In this document: positions 1-12,382 of the stretch, one piece after another | Layout of the letters: each line of letters begins with the position of its first letter | Numbering within the stretch: the stretch's first letter is position 1 | From: Chalara sp. BL73 | Lineage: Eukaryota; Ascomycota; Leotiomycetes; Helotiales | DNA length: 64,000 nt | NCBI GenBank assembly: GCA_918026815.1 | Contig: CAKJVC010000068.1 | Coordinates: 1,736,001 to 1,800,000, forward strand | Direction: 5' to 3' | Translations under genes and position numbers: made by a program | The notes under the pieces: model-generated | The model's database searches: none | Seen by the model: the letters and a program-made list of their open reading frames with translations, nothing else | Told to the model about the DNA's origin: nothing

Positions 1-109
1 TTATATTATACTTTAAACTACATCTTTCCCGCTCCATGTGTTAGGGGAACTGTGACTAACATTATACTTTAGCACCATTCCCTACAGGAAGCCTTTTGAG
101 CGTCCATTC

Positions 110-703
110 TTATGCATAGGCTGCTACAACTGTGTTGTATACCGAGGCCAAGTAGGCCTTTAGCGTCGTGGTTGCTGTTGCATCGTCAGGTTGCGACTTG
201 GCAACCAGGGCAGCGTACAGTGCGTCCTCGTATGTCTTGTGGGTCACAAGAGAGTCGTAAACGATCCTGTTAATGAGAGCGGCTCTGAAAAGTGATGCCT
301 GAGCACAAAGTAAGTAGAGTTTCTTGATCGAATAGTCTTTTCATACCTTAGCAAGTAGAGCATTGAGGGTGTCGACAAGAGCCACTGTCGAAGAAGAAGT
401 CCTTGCAAGAACAGCCGCGCTGTCCTCGACGCTGAAAGCTTCATGTGCATTGACATCGGTCGTAGTTCGGCTGATGGCGGTATCGAGCAAGTTGCTCGCG
501 GTTATAAGTGGTGTGAGGACGGTGAAGTCAAGGCCACCTTTGTAGAGAGTAATGTTACCGAGATTCCAGCTGATGACAGTATCAAGGTAGTTGAAATCAG
601 CAGTGATTGCAGCGATCTCGCGTTTGGCAACAAAGGAAGGAGCTGCGAGAGCAGTTGAGGCAATTCCGGCGAGGCCAACAACGAAGCTTTGTAGAACAAA
701 CAT
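110..703 (-). CDS. HsbA-like secreted cell-wall/hydrophobic-surface-binding protein
   Basis: Two exons, 703..347 and 298..110, joined in phase 0 across a 48-nt intron (donor GTATGA, acceptor CAG); 181 aa. I start at the ATG at 703; the same frame extends slightly upstream but only from GTG. The N-terminus is a signal peptide (MFVLQSFVVGLAGIASTALA, then AAPSFVAKR). The mature protein is a small, Ala/Thr/Leu-rich, cysteine-free, all-helical protein, with the repeated D-x-L/A-I pattern of the HsbA / cell-wall galactomannoprotein family (usually about 170-190 aa). Known members are secreted or wall-bound and bind hydrophobic surfaces. Family assignment rests on size, signal peptide and composition, so it is probable rather than certain; the gene model itself is strong. 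Confidence 0.75.
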
Positions 704-718
704 TTTCAGATTTGGCAC

Positions 719-3700
719 ACTGTATAATCAATTGATTGTTTAATGTGAGGGCTTTGATGATCTGACGTAAGGGCTTGATGGAGAACGAGTGATCAATTGT
801 TGGAGAATTTTGAGAATACTTATAGAAAACATGTCCTCTACCCCTCTTTCTTTTCGTGTTCTCTCTGGTCATTTTCATCGCAGTATCGTTGCAATACAGC
901 CACCACAAGGCGCGCTATGTGCTACTGATGCCTGGTGATACCTGTGTATATTTGCCAAGGGCTATTCTTGTGTGGTTGACCGAGATCCTTTCACATGTCC
1001 GAGCGTGCGGTGAGCGTTAATAGTTACTGTCCTTGCATTGCACCGCGGGAAGTAATTGCGAACATGGGTTCTCCGCATAAGGACACATGTTCGACCCATG
1101 AAATTCTGCACCCCACGCTCCTTTTGATGTTCTTCGAATGTATTTGTGGCCGTGATATGGAAGATCTTTGTGGGGGATCTTTGTGGAGAAATATCCTGCC
1201 GCTATGGCATAACCCATCTTAAACCGCTAGGCCTAAGCAAACCGATATATTACAAATATTCTCTTGAGAACCTAAATTTTTTGTCTAGCTCGGCAAGTTT
1301 TAATAGCTAAATCGAGTATCGGTTTTACATGCTTCGTAGATGATAAGACATTTTAATGTCTCTTCTAGCTTCGCTTTCTTCTTTCAAATGGCTTGGAGAC
1401 ATGCTAGGTGAGGATAGACGATGACCTTGATAAAAATCGGGTACCTTACAGTAGTTTTGCACAAGGTAAAACTTGCACTCATTCTACTCTGAGAAACGCT
1501 CGCAATGCGGGTCGAAAGGGAACAGTATGGAAGCTGTTACCTAAGTGGCTTGTTTTTTTCTCTCTCACAAGGTACAATATAAACTGATCAATTATCTCGC
1601 TTGCCAAGGAAAATTCAAAGTATCCATTAGCAAAATATGTAGTATTTCCACTAGTGGGAAAAGTTCGAGTTGGCAAAATTTCCATTTAAACTTTACCCTG
1701 AAGCGGGAGAGCACGAGCTTCGCCAAGCATTCCGTTCCTGACTTAAGACTGTCCAATTATGGCTAGTTCTTCTCAACCCCTGCAAGACTATGCTATTTGC
1801 GGCTTGTACTATAGAGCTGCATTTATAGTCGTAAATTATACAACGATGCAAAGTCCTGCATATCTTGAACTCTTTTGTCCCCCTTTCCCTGCAGAAAGGA
1901 TTGGTGGTGATTACCAATCAAATAACTCATTTCATAGATTCTCTTTGAATTTTGATTGGTTAGAAAACTCCATACTGCAAAATGTGCCAAAGTGTCGCTT
2001 TGACCAGGGGCCGCATGGTGAAATATTACGTGCACAGGCCAAGGAATTGATTACCGAAAGATATCGAGGTCTCGTGGTATAGTGCATAATCCTTCTTGCT
2101 TACCATCGAAAGAGGTCGTATTCAGGTAGGAATGCTTATGAACCCAGGCATGAATTTATTGAAATTTCCACGTATAATCCATGGCTTACGGAGTAAAGTC
2201 TGACCCCATGATTTATAGCACTATCCACGGATCGAATAAAGCATGCAGCTTAGTTTGACCACTAGAAATTTTGATTAATTATGCTTTTCTAGTCGAATAA
2301 AATGCCCAATTCCACATGGCAGGTAGATCCGTATTTGTGTACTTTAACACTAAGACCCAGCCCGCATGTTCAACAACAGAGTTTAAGTGTAGATCTACGA
2401 TGTGACCCTAACCAGGTGGTGGCCCCTCCTTTCTCGTTTGTTGGACTTCTTCACTGTATGGCTGAAAGGTGTTCTGCCTTTGGCATTTTTCATAAATAAT
2501 GTGCTTGTCTTCGAGGACGCTGAGTCCAGTCCAGAGGGTGTGCTGAGATTCGGAAACTTTACTTGTGTCTATCTATTCTGCAGCACACACCCCATTCCGA
2601 AGCGCAATTATCTTGCGTGGTTTTTACGCCGGTCTATCCGGCGTTTGGCTTTACTTCCGCCGAATGCTCATGCATTCGGCATAAGATTTGCATGTGAAGA
2701 ATGGGACGCAAGAAACGTGCACTGGAAATTTAACTTAGAGGCGTCCAGGCCGCAATCGATGCGAAGCATGCCGACTTAATGACCAGGCGCCTCTTTTTTC
2801 TCCAAGATCTTAAGCAGGGGTTTCTCTAAACTTTATAACGCTCCTATATGGTTTTCACATATATTTAGCACCATCAACACACTTCCTGACGCTAGAGCTT
2901 TGTGCTTTTTTTTCGAGACTAACAACTATTTCAAAATTCTCCGAACTAAAAAGAATTGAGTAGCCAGCATTCAGTAAAGATGTGGCGCGATTACGAAGCA
3001 AGGAAAGCAGTTCTCCTTGAAATTAGATTCCGATTGCGACCTAAAATCCGTTGCCTTCCAAGAAATTGTCGACATATCGTTCTATCCTCTTGATATTCTT
3101 CCGATATAGCATTGACATCACCATCTCCCCTACAATCCAATGTTCTTTCCCAACGTGGGGAGCAATTGATCTCTCAACGTGCCGTAGTTTGAAAGTCGCA
3201 TAATTCACTGCTCATACTATTTGGATACCGACAGAGAATCTTCATTACTAGTAATAAGCATTCCTGAGGAGACAGAGGTGCCAAATATTGGAGATGTGCG
3301 AATAATGACTTGAATTGGCAATATCATGATAGGCGCATGAACTTCCGCCTACCTCTACGGACATCAGTTTCTCGTGAGATCTATGGTTAAGCTATATTCG
3401 AAGCATTTATCGCCATAGCGGTGTGCTATCCTCGTAATGCTATGCAAGTATAATTCTTAACGTATAAAAATAATAGATGTTGATATAAATTTTTGTGAAG
3501 GTGCTGCCACAGCAATATGGACAATGGTAACATCTCGTCACGAACTAGCCCCTTAATTTGCTACATCGACAACCGAATTGAAACTTGTTATGAGCAAAAC
3601 TTTGGTGAAGATTATGGCCCGGTTATTGGTTCAACCTGATGTTTGGAACTGGACGAAGAGTATTGATCTGGGAAAACTGAGTGTCATTATTCAAAGACGA

Positions 3701-4374
3701 CCCTAATAAACCTAAAAAAAGAAATATAAATAAAAAAAATTGTACTCTAACCGCTTCAAGCGCAACATCCTCGCTATAGGCTATGTCTCTATGATGTGAT
3801 GTTTTGCACATGCACCTTTTCCATTGTGCCTTCTAACCCTGAACGTTAGTTCTCTCGACAGAAGACTAGGGTCCTTTTCAGACGTTGAATTTTTGCAACA
3901 AAACTACAGCCGCCATCCTATGTAGACCTACATGATGATCTACCAGGTGGCAGATACGGCATATTTGATTTCCAGTATCTCATTCTGAAGCCAGGATCCT
4001 TTTTGTTTCGGTTCCATTATCTCACTATAAGTGCTAAATTCAAAAACTTCTTCTTTTGACGAAGCTTCGTTGCTGGGGAGCCACCCATATAGTTTGCTCG
4101 GTACGAGGCGGCTTCAATGGACGAAACTTGATAAGGAAATTATCTCTTTCTAGGAATAATCACATGCTCGCAACTAAAGCACTTTTATTTCGGGCCTTGT
4201 TTGCGGCACCGCTGGATTTCTTGCGCTGATTCCAGCTCCTCATAAATGATATTGGTCGGATGCTCTGATCCTGCCTCATTTTTCGAAGAACTTTCTTCGA
4301 CTAGGTGACTTTGTCAAGTCAGGTTCGCTGGAGCCCTAGGATTGCACTTGACTTCCATTGACTTCTCCGAGTCA
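719..4374. other. Gene-poor interval
   Basis: No convincing gene. Open frames here are short, overlap on both strands and lack recognisable domains or coherent splice sites. Two adjacent perfect inverted repeats lie at 2626-2644 and 2659-2680. Confidence 0.5.
2626..2680. repeat. Pair of adjacent short hairpins
   Basis: ACGCCGG-TCTAT-CCGGCGT (7-bp arms, 5-nt loop, 2626-2644) is followed 14 bp later by GCCGAATGC-TCAT-GCATTCGGC (9-bp arms, 4-nt loop, 2659-2680). Both are perfect and GC-rich within an AT-leaning interval. Function unknown; no transcript is evident around them. Confidence 0.6.
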
Positions 4375-4672
4375 TCCGTAGCTAGCCTGCGGAATGCAGA
4401 CCTTATGGGGCATCCTTGGGACGGGCTAGATCCTCATATATCCTGGACCTAATAGGTCTAAATAGACGCCTATTGGGTTGCTAAAGAGTGTAAAAACCTC
4501 CTAAACTAGAACTTTATTCGCTTAGCTACTGTGACTCAGTTTATAAGGCTTTTACACGCCCTAGCAACTCAATAGGCATCTGTTTAAATCTATTAAGTCT
4601 AGGATATATGAGGATCCAACCCGTCCCAAGGATGCCTTATGGTGTCACTTTCCGCAGTCTACCCGTAGTAAT
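4375..4672. mobile_element. MITE-like imperfect inverted repeat (~300 bp)
   Basis: Left arm (about 4375-4490) and right arm (about 4548-4672) are inverted copies. CATCCTTGGGACGGG on the left faces CCCGTCCCAAGGATGCC on the right; TCCTCATATATCCTGG faces CTAGGATATATGAGGAT; CGCCTATTGGGTTGCTA faces TAGCAACTCAATAGGC. Arms differ mainly by transitions and small indels. The central spacer is about 60 bp. No open frame spans it. The structure fits a non-autonomous foldback/MITE element; I could not fix exact ends or a target duplication. Confidence 0.6.
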
Positions 4673-4872
4673 GTCTGCGATACAGGAACCCTTGTTTTGT
4701 GCAGAGTTATGGAAAGCTTCCGCTCGTTGCATCGTTTGGGTCTCAAGACCAGTGATGTGCGTCTTTGCAACACCGTCCCTGAGCTTTATGCGGGCCTCAT
4801 TCAGCATCAAGCATCAAGTTGTCCTTCCAGAGCCGACGGGATCTATCAAAGACGTATAGTATCCGTTTATTT
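4642..4872 (-). pseudogene. Unidentified coding remnant
   Basis: Minus-strand frame of about 78 codons reading SLIDPVGSGRTT, then a stop (TGA where a Trp would fit), then CLMLNEARIKLRDG ... TGLETQTMQRAEAF ... CIADITTGRLRKVTP and a terminal stop. Composition and continuity look like real protein, and the single internal TGA is the TGG-to-TGA change expected of RIP. It lies between the 3' end of the zinc-finger gene and the inverted repeat, whose right arm overlaps its end. I do not recognise the family. Confidence 0.3.
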
Positions 4873-4898
4873 ACCATTGACCGAGGGGCAGCAATACC

Positions 4899-7800
4899 CT
4901 ATGACGATGGACATTCTTTCTGTTCCTTCTGGCCTTTCGTCTTCGATAGAAAGCTGCCCTTTGTGTGTGTAAGGTCGAGAGATTTTTGACAATCATTGTG
5001 ACGTTCTTTGCATGATAATATGTAATTGTCGTCGTCGTCCTCCGTTGGCTGATCGTCTTTATCTTCACCCGCCAAACGGGCGTTGACTGTCGCTGGAAGA
5101 GCATTATTGTGAAGTGTCTCGTGTATAATTTGATTATTTTCAGCTTCCGCCAACCGAGCAGCGTTGATAGCCTCTGAAGACTCTTCCTGCTGCACAATAT
5201 GGAGAACACAATCATCGAGATGCTCGTAAAATTCTTGGGCACTGCTGAATGTCTCTGAGCAAGTTGAGCACTTGCTCAGAGCATCGGGTGCATAAGCTGA
5301 AAGCTTCTTGGCGCTATTGGCGTTTCCTGTAGCTGAGATGTTCTTGCGGTTATTCGGAGGTGTCGGATCTGCTGCATGAACACTGGTGAGGTGTCGTTTG
5401 AAGACGTCCAGACGATTGAATGTCTTCCCGGCTGCAAATCCACTATCTGGACAGAAGCCACAGACCATAGTCCCTTTATAGTGTGTTAGAGTATGCCGGT
5501 TCTTATCGTACTTTCGAGAAAACCCCTTGATATGATACTGGCATGCTTGAATTGGGCATTTTTCAGGACGTTCGTTCGTGTGTGTGAGCATGTGAGCTTT
5601 GAGATCTTTGAAAACCTTGCCACAGCCCGGATATGTGCAAAGTCTTTTCTCTTTGCACACCTCACTACCGAAGCTGTCTTGGCTGCTGTGCGATTGATAT
5701 GAGGTTGTCGCTGATGGTGGATAAAGAATAAAAGAATCTAGATGTAAACAAATTAGCTAACTGAACAAAATCGAAGGATATCAGTGAGAGGGTAATTTTG
5801 CAAAGAACATATACTTACCAACCAAACTCTTGGGTATTGTAGGATTGAACGCATCTAGAGCGTACTCATCCAGACTTACGGGAAGTAAACCATATTCATG
5901 GCGGATGGAAGATTCGTCAGAGCTTGTAATATTAGAAATCAAGTCCGGACCACTTGAGCTCCATTCCAGTACCGGAACTTCCTGGTCTCGAATCGAATCA
6001 GAAGATCCCATTACTGAAGATACAGCTGAAGGGCCAGATGCAGCCGAGTAATTTGAAGGCGCTCGAATTTTCGGTGACGCCATATTATATGGAGGGTTTT
6101 CGGTGTGTGGAGCAACCGAGCTAGTAGGGCAACCGTCCTGTGACCTAGGACAAGAGCAGGCGTCATGATTAAAGTATTGCGGGGCAGAAAATGAGAAGTG
6201 TTGGGAGTACATATTCTGAGGATCTGGGTATAGAGGGAAGTCCACGTCTTCATTATCTCTATAAATGTGACGCGGGGCAAGGTAATATGCGTGTTCAGCG
6301 ATTGAGGTTGTATTAGGAATCTCAAAATCAAAATATTTAGGGCAACCTTCTTCCAGATGTCTGAAAGTATAGTCAGTATATATTCGTCCCTGAAGAGAGA
6401 CCATCAGGAGCTTACCCTTTTGGTGTGTCTTTTCGCGCAAAAAATCGACTGCAATAGTGACACTGATGATTTCGTTGCTTTATGTGTACACTCTGATGGT
6501 GCTTTTGCAAATCGGTGTCTCTCCGAAACTTTGCGTTACAGTCAGTTTCAGCGGACGTGAATGGATAGTCGCGAATCGCGTCATGACTCTCCATATGAGC
6601 CTTAAAATTGTGACTCTGACCGAAGAGCTTGTCGCAGCCTTTGACGTGACATTGAAAGTTTGCATCCTCTTTCGAAGTGAGCGTTCGAGTCCTGGTACAG
6701 GATACCGCTGGCTGGCATCGTGGCGAACTAGAACTTGCGCTCTCTTGGCTCTCTGACCGTCTCTCGTAGTGTGGAATTGGTAATGAGGGGATTGCCGGCA
6801 AGTCTGATGGATTCTGCATCTTTGGCCATCGGGTATAAGGCTCATCCCGGTAGAGAGTTGCGCCAGTGCTTTCGGAATAGCTTGAAACGTCCGAACAGTC
6901 TTCATCCGGTCGTCTATCCTTATTATGGTCATAATCATGACTATGATTACTATCGTTTGGTTGAGAGTCTAGATCATCGTAGCCATGACCATCCGAACAA
7001 CTTTCACCGGAATCTCTACCTTCATCATTGCCATGATCATGAGTCTTGTTTTTTAGTTGAAAGTCTGAGCTGTTGGAGTCTGGATTGTCCGAATCACCCT
7101 CACGAGATCCTCCATCCTCACCCTCATTACCATCATTACCACCATGATCATAGTCATCGCCTACATTCATGAGATCTGGCTTTGAGGGTTTGCTCCTTCG
7201 GTAATGGACGCCAAGTTGGAGTTTATGTTCAGAGCCGCATTTTTCTTTCCAGAGTGAAACGCCTAAGTCTGTTGGAGGATTCGGCTCTTGGGATGTGTGC
7301 TTGAAGTGCTCTTTGACGTGCTCTATGCTCTCATCTCGACTTTCCAACCTTTTGTCGCAAAAGCCACAGATCTTATGAAAGAAGTCTAACACTTTGAATT
7401 TGCAACTTTTCTTTAATTCAACTACCTCTGAATCAGAGCAATCGTGTTCGCCTTTCAAGTGTGTTGCGAAATTGTCAAGTCGGTAAGACGGCCGATAATG
7501 CGGATTGGATGAACATGGTTTGCTAGTTTGTTGGTTGGTTTTGGGACACTCCCAAATGTGTTCAGGGAAATGCTTTCGACTGATATGTTCAGCATAGCGC
7601 TCGGAAGGAACAAAATTTCCACAATCAGCACATGGATACCTTATCGAGATCTTCTTACGTTTTGGGTCTGGTGAAGGAAGATCTGGTTCAGTTTTGATGT
7701 GCGTCTTGGCTGGTCTCCCTCGTTTTGATTTAGGTGGAGCCGGCAACTTTTTGTCCTCAGTGAAAGTTGGACACTCTGAAAATGCGTCCGGTGGTTGCGA

Positions 7801-8466
7801 TGGCATTCCAGGAGACATAGAATTGTATGACGAGGAAGCAGGACCGACTTCCTTCGAGGCTCTTGTGCTCTCAGGGGATGGCGGAAATTGGCAAGTTGAC
7901 ACTTCTGCCTGGTGCTGATTGTTTGCGAGAAGCTTTGCTCTTCTCAATTTCTCATCCTTGAACCATGCAAGAACTTCTTCCATCAAGAGACCTACTTTTC
8001 GAGCTACCTCACCTATATTATCTGCTGTGATCAAAGTCGGGTCCGGGTAGGAATTGTAAATTCCGTCCAGGAAGCGATGTCGATCCCGAAACGACATCGG
8101 TGGATCACATGAAGCGTTGAAAATTCCATACCCTGAGAGCTGAAAATCTTGGTAGAGTAAGTATGGCGCTGTTCAATAGGTTCTGCCAACTGTTCCTATC
8201 ATGTAGAGCAGTATGTACAGGTAATTCGAGAGACCCACCGACTTGAAAGCTACTCTGGGTGGTTTCCGGTGTAGGATACGATGTCAGCGGTAAGTCTATA
8301 AAATAGCTATCAGTAATTGGCTTTGATGGTGACGGGAAGAATTCTTACCACAATTTGGTTTAAAACCTGTGGTTAGCCCGACCATTTCCAGGCAATTCTC
8401 AGCCCAGAATGACGCACCTTCGGTAACCTTCTCAACCTGGACATCCGGCTGCTGGAGTACAGTCAT
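4899..8466 (-). CDS. C2H2 zinc-finger protein with AT-hook-like motif
   Basis: Five exons: 8466..8349, 8295..8219, 8139..6416, 6360..5819, 5737..4899; all joins keep phase, giving 1099 aa. Around residue 205 is an AT-hook-like KRGRPAK. A first Cys/His cluster (CADCGNFVPSERYAEH) is near residue 233. A run of C2H2 fingers follows: CHVKGCDKLFGQSHNFKAH (about 562), CNAKFRRDTDLQKHHQSVH (about 598), CHYCSRFFARKDTPKG continuing across an intron to HLEEGC (about 624), CTYPGCGKVFKDLKAHMLTH (about 853), CPIQACQYH, CGFCPDSG...FKRHLTSVH and CSTCSETFSSAQEFYEH. Residues 330-480 are an acidic, Asp/His/Gly-rich low-complexity linker. It is likely a nuclear DNA-binding regulator; no target can be inferred. 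The two short 5' exons are supported by GTAAGA/TATAG and GTACAT/TTTCAG sites and a coherent protein (GGSLELP-LSGYGIFNASCDPP) but are the least certain part. Confidence 0.8.
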
Positions 8467-8636
8467 TTTCTGCGGTCGCAATTCTCCTTAACCAAGTGCT
8501 TTGGCGTCAGGGATTGCAGCTGAAGGAAAGAGATCAGCCCTAACAAGCGGCGATGATAGAAAGTGGAGTGCTGCATAGCGAGCTAGGGATCAGGTTGCTA
8601 TTTGAAGAGGTGATGGTGGTGCTGTTTTGGTGTAAG

Positions 8637-8709
8637 GCGAAACGAAAAAGGCGACCAAAAGGCGACCAAAAGGCGACCAAAAGGCGAAAGGAGAACTTCT
8701 AAAAGGCGA
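8637..8709. promoter_or_regulatory. 11-bp phased GGCGA repeat upstream of the zinc-finger gene
   Basis: GGCGACCAAAA is repeated head-to-tail with GGCGA starting at 8650, 8661, 8672 and 8683. Flanking copies lie at 8637 and 8705, the latter again a multiple of 11 bp away. The cluster is 170-245 bp upstream of the zinc-finger start codon. Single copies recur nearby in both orientations (TCGCC at 8902; AAAAGGCGA at 9648). Near-helical spacing would place sites on one DNA face. A regulatory role is inference; replication slippage is the simple alternative. Confidence 0.45.
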
Positions 8710-9293
8710 ACCTCCAGTTTATAGAATCATGTGATAAGCCACCAATTTTGCCGATCTCAACTTTGAGGTACTATTGGGTATTTACAGGGCTGAAAATCTC
8801 TCGATGACTCGTACGGAATGGGTTCGAAGAAGAATATCATTTACAGAAGAAATCGCATGACAAATCACGTGCTCTGACCCCCCGTATTGATACATCTCCT
8901 TTCGCCTTTTTCGCTTAGCTCCTTTCTCCTTTTGAAACCCTTTTCAATATTCTATTATTTCCCTTCCCGGTTCCAGATGCTCTCTAGTCCTTCCCTCACT
9001 CTCCTCTCTTATTTCTACATAAATCCATTGTTACACCTCGAAGATTCCCAAAGAGCTCTAATCCCCCAGTCCTTCCGTTCTATCACTGCGACTCTTACAA
9101 AAGTTCCAAGGCCTTCAGGGCACTATCAATCATTCCCTCTCGGCATCGAACGCAAAGTGAGTTTCTAGTAAACCTCGTTACCTTTCGTCCTCGGAAGCAC
9201 TGTCCGCTATCGCGTGCACGTTTGCATGTTTTCGGATCTTTGGTGATGTGATCACAACTTGAATATATGACCTCCGTGATTTTGCACATGATT

Positions 9294-9318
9294 CTATATA
9301 TATATATATATATATATA
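9294..9318. repeat. TA dinucleotide microsatellite
   Basis: Uninterrupted (TA)n run of about 12 units, immediately followed by TGTGGGTACC. Nothing around it suggests a gene feature. Confidence 0.85.
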
Positions 9319-9985
9319 TGTGGGTACCCCCGATCGTAATCGGGTTTTGTGGATGAGGGTTGCTCTTTGTGGGGTATGATCTGATGGTAAGAATAAATGT
9401 CTTGAGGTTTCGAGACATGTTGAAAGCTACCTTATTTATGTAGATATGGTGAGTGTGAGGCGTGATGAAAAAGGATGAATCTGCCGGGTTAAGGCGAAGA
9501 GCCGACTTCCGAAATTTGTACAAGTTTTGTACTAGAAGGGGAGGTACAACATCAGAAATTTTAAGTGAAAATAGAAGGGGGCGAAAGTGCTATTAGTATT
9601 CAGCAGGGGGTATCGAAAAGGGGGGAATAATCACTAAGAGAAAAGTGAAAAGGCGAAAGGGTTAGCAATTCCGCCAAAGAATTCTAAGAATTCTAGATGT
9701 TACAATCCAATCAGTAAATTAACAAGAGCTAAATATATAAGCGAACTAGACATATTAACAGGAGGATCTTGGTTAGGGTAATTAATTTTAAACTTCCGTG
9801 ACCTTCCGAGATAATTTCACTAAGCCTAAAATGCAATACCTATAACAAAGAAAAGCGCGAAGGAATGATTAAACCACCAAGACCTACTGAATCTATCTAT
9901 ACTTAAATCAAAAGAGTAAGGAATGGCTTGTTGTATTTATGTTATTTATTTGACAAGTTGGTCATAGAAAGTGGTGACCTCATAC

Positions 9986-10010
9986 AAAGTATGCCGCAGC
10001 GGCATACTTT
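9986..10010. repeat. Perfect 25-bp palindrome
   Basis: AAAGTATGCCGC, one central A, then GCGGCATACTTT: 12-bp arms without mismatch. Intergenic. Could be a cruciform or dimeric protein site; no evidence chooses between them. Confidence 0.7.
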
Positions 10011-12382
10011 TTCGCGCCACATGCGGCAAATCCTCATGAATCTTTAATTTATACCTGTAACATGAAGAGCTAAATACTCAGCTTCATTTTTAGCAAAAAA
10101 GCTTAGGAAGCCAACGGCTTTGGAAATAGTTATGTGGGAATTGCGCAATATCTTCCATGGGCTGTGGTTGGGTAAAACTTTCATTATGTACTATTAACCA
10201 GCTTTAATTGTTCAAAGCAACAATATGATCATCCTCTCCCCTTTGCGTTCTTTCCTCACTTGAATTGAGATCCTCGAGGTATTATTTACCAGAAAAGTCG
10301 TGGTTGACAACATATTGATCACTTCCGAGGTCGTTGTTAAGTTTGAAAGACAGCTAGCCACAATATGTCAAGCAATCTCGAATATTCCCATGAATTTGCT
10401 CTATACCGCTGCCGCTTTCTTTCGATTGCGGAACTGGACCACTAATCGAGATATAGATCGTGACCTTAAGAGACAAGATTACGCTCTCCTACTCCCTCTA
10501 GATCAAATTCCTCTTTTTTACCATGTTCTTCATTCCTTTTGCTACTACCTCCATCGGCCTCACGATAGCTAGTGAAAGCAAGTACTTCCTTTTTTAGAGT
10601 TTAACGCTCTTTGCATTCTTTACGCACTTTAGGGGGAAGAGGTATGAAAACAGCTGCAACTCACTCCTAGTCAACTTCGTTGCCGTGATCTTTCCTTGAG
10701 CATTACTACTTATTAATTTACACAAAAATATTAAACAAAACGCAACATTTTTTTATCCCGGTTTAATATAGACAGCTTACCCTATTGCAGCGAGGATACC
10801 GACGCCCAAGCACTAGAGTTGCCTGAAATGCCTTTGGCTGAAAAAGCAACAACGGAAGTAGTTCGCTTTGTAGACAAGTAGCGTCCTTTCTTATCCTTGC
10901 TGCGTGTACGGTAAACTTGTCATAAGGCAAGACTTTAAAGAAAGGGAAAATATGGTATTCAAGAATAGTTAAGCTTTTACTAAGTGTATCGCTGCCATGC
11001 TATACTGCAACTAACAGCTTTGCGGCCTTGTGTTATGTGACAAAGCTCATTTTTCCTTTGCTGGCACGTGTAATTCCAATTTCGTTTTACCATTTAATAC
11101 AAGTTGGGGGTTTCAAAGCAAAGTAAGCATTAATTAATTTCATTAATAGTAAGTTTACTTCATTGTCTCACAATTACGACAATATTGACCAGAATTGCAA
11201 AAAGTACAAAGTAGTAACTGTGCCAAAAACTAGCTTATTGGTTTTTCCACTTCTTAGACTTAGAGGTACTTATTAATTCTCGCGACTTGGGAGCCGCCAG
11301 TATGGAACATGCAGGCTAAGGAATCCTCATTCTTGGGGGTGGCCATCGGCGTATAAATAGGTGGTATATTACTTTACTCAAGGTTCGCTCCATCAATAGT
11401 GCCATCACCGTATTCGCCGGCTTTTCTACCTATTGTCTATTAAGCAACATAGATGGTGGCACCGACAGGGAACAGTTGTTTTGCAGATCATTCAGAAAGT
11501 CTAGTTTTGGTATCATGTCTATGCTTACAGCTCTGGAGACCGCCACTCATTCAAGAAACCTCAAAATGATTGTAACAACTAATTGTGTGTTCCATCTCTT
11601 GTCTTTCGCTGCATTTTCAAAGTGGAAAGACAAGCGCTAATATCTCCCGGATCGCGTCCGAACCATGGCAAGAGCTTGGCCATATAAAGGATAATAAGAC
11701 GACAACAGCGCCAAGACAGGGAACGCCAACACTACACATTGTTAAAAAAAATTGCCACAGTTAACAGGAGAAAGAAAATTACAGAAGATTATCTCCTAGA
11801 TTCAAATTAGCAATACAATTTGCTATGATTTTCTGCGTTCAATATAAATGGTATTGAAATAAAACAATGGAGTTGATCCTTGCTTAGATTCTTTTCGTCT
11901 CACTTTGGTCTTTCCGGGTGAAGGAAGGCAACCATCCATGCCACGGTAATGCTGGGCAAAAGCAAAGCCTAGACCATCTCGAAGGGCCGAAGAACAATGA
12001 CTCTACACCGTTAATCACCGAATACCCTCAGCCTTATACTTAAAAGTGCAATTGGCACAACGCCAAGTCACTGCGCCGCACTAATGCAGCCCTCGAGACT
12101 AGAGTAGCGAGCCCAGATGAGGCCCTAGTCCGTAGCCTCGACAAGTCGCCTTGCGATGCTCGTAAGGGAAATTAATTAATACTAATGAGGAGACATAGCC
12201 GAATACGAAGAAATTCATATCGGTTGCCACACGCTCCCTATATGATTCATCACTCTGACATGATGGGATTCACTGCTCGCCTTTTGTTGTCTTGTTCCTT
12301 TAGATTTGAATTTGGATCTATTTTTGCCTGATATTAAAGGCCGATACCTTCGTTTATATCCTTATTTCTGAGAAAAGTCAAT

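Larger units (their letters stand above)
8467..12382. other. Gene-poor interval with repeats
   Basis: No convincing gene. It contains the phased GGCGA repeat (8637-8709), a TA microsatellite (about 9294-9318) and a perfect 25-bp palindrome (9986-10010). Short frames near 9.1-9.5 kb and 10.3-10.6 kb lack domains. Confidence 0.5.

Noticed and set aside
1759..2082. 107-codon plus frame
   Set aside because: No domain; an equally long frame lies on the opposite strand; composition looks random.
2402..2779. 125-codon plus frame
   Set aside because: Covers the two hairpins; no motif and no good start codon.
8815..8835. GGGTTCGAAG resembling a tRNA B box
   Set aside because: No A box at the right distance and no cloverleaf can be folded.
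9095..9523. 142-codon minus frame
   Set aside because: Spans the TA microsatellite and has no domain, start context or intron support.
10300..10572. 90-codon plus frame
   Set aside because: No recognisable feature in a gene-poor region; starts from a non-ATG codon.
11280..11480. Possible minus-strand coding relic
   Set aside because: Some protein-like stretches but three or more stops in 60 codons and no motif; not enough to call.
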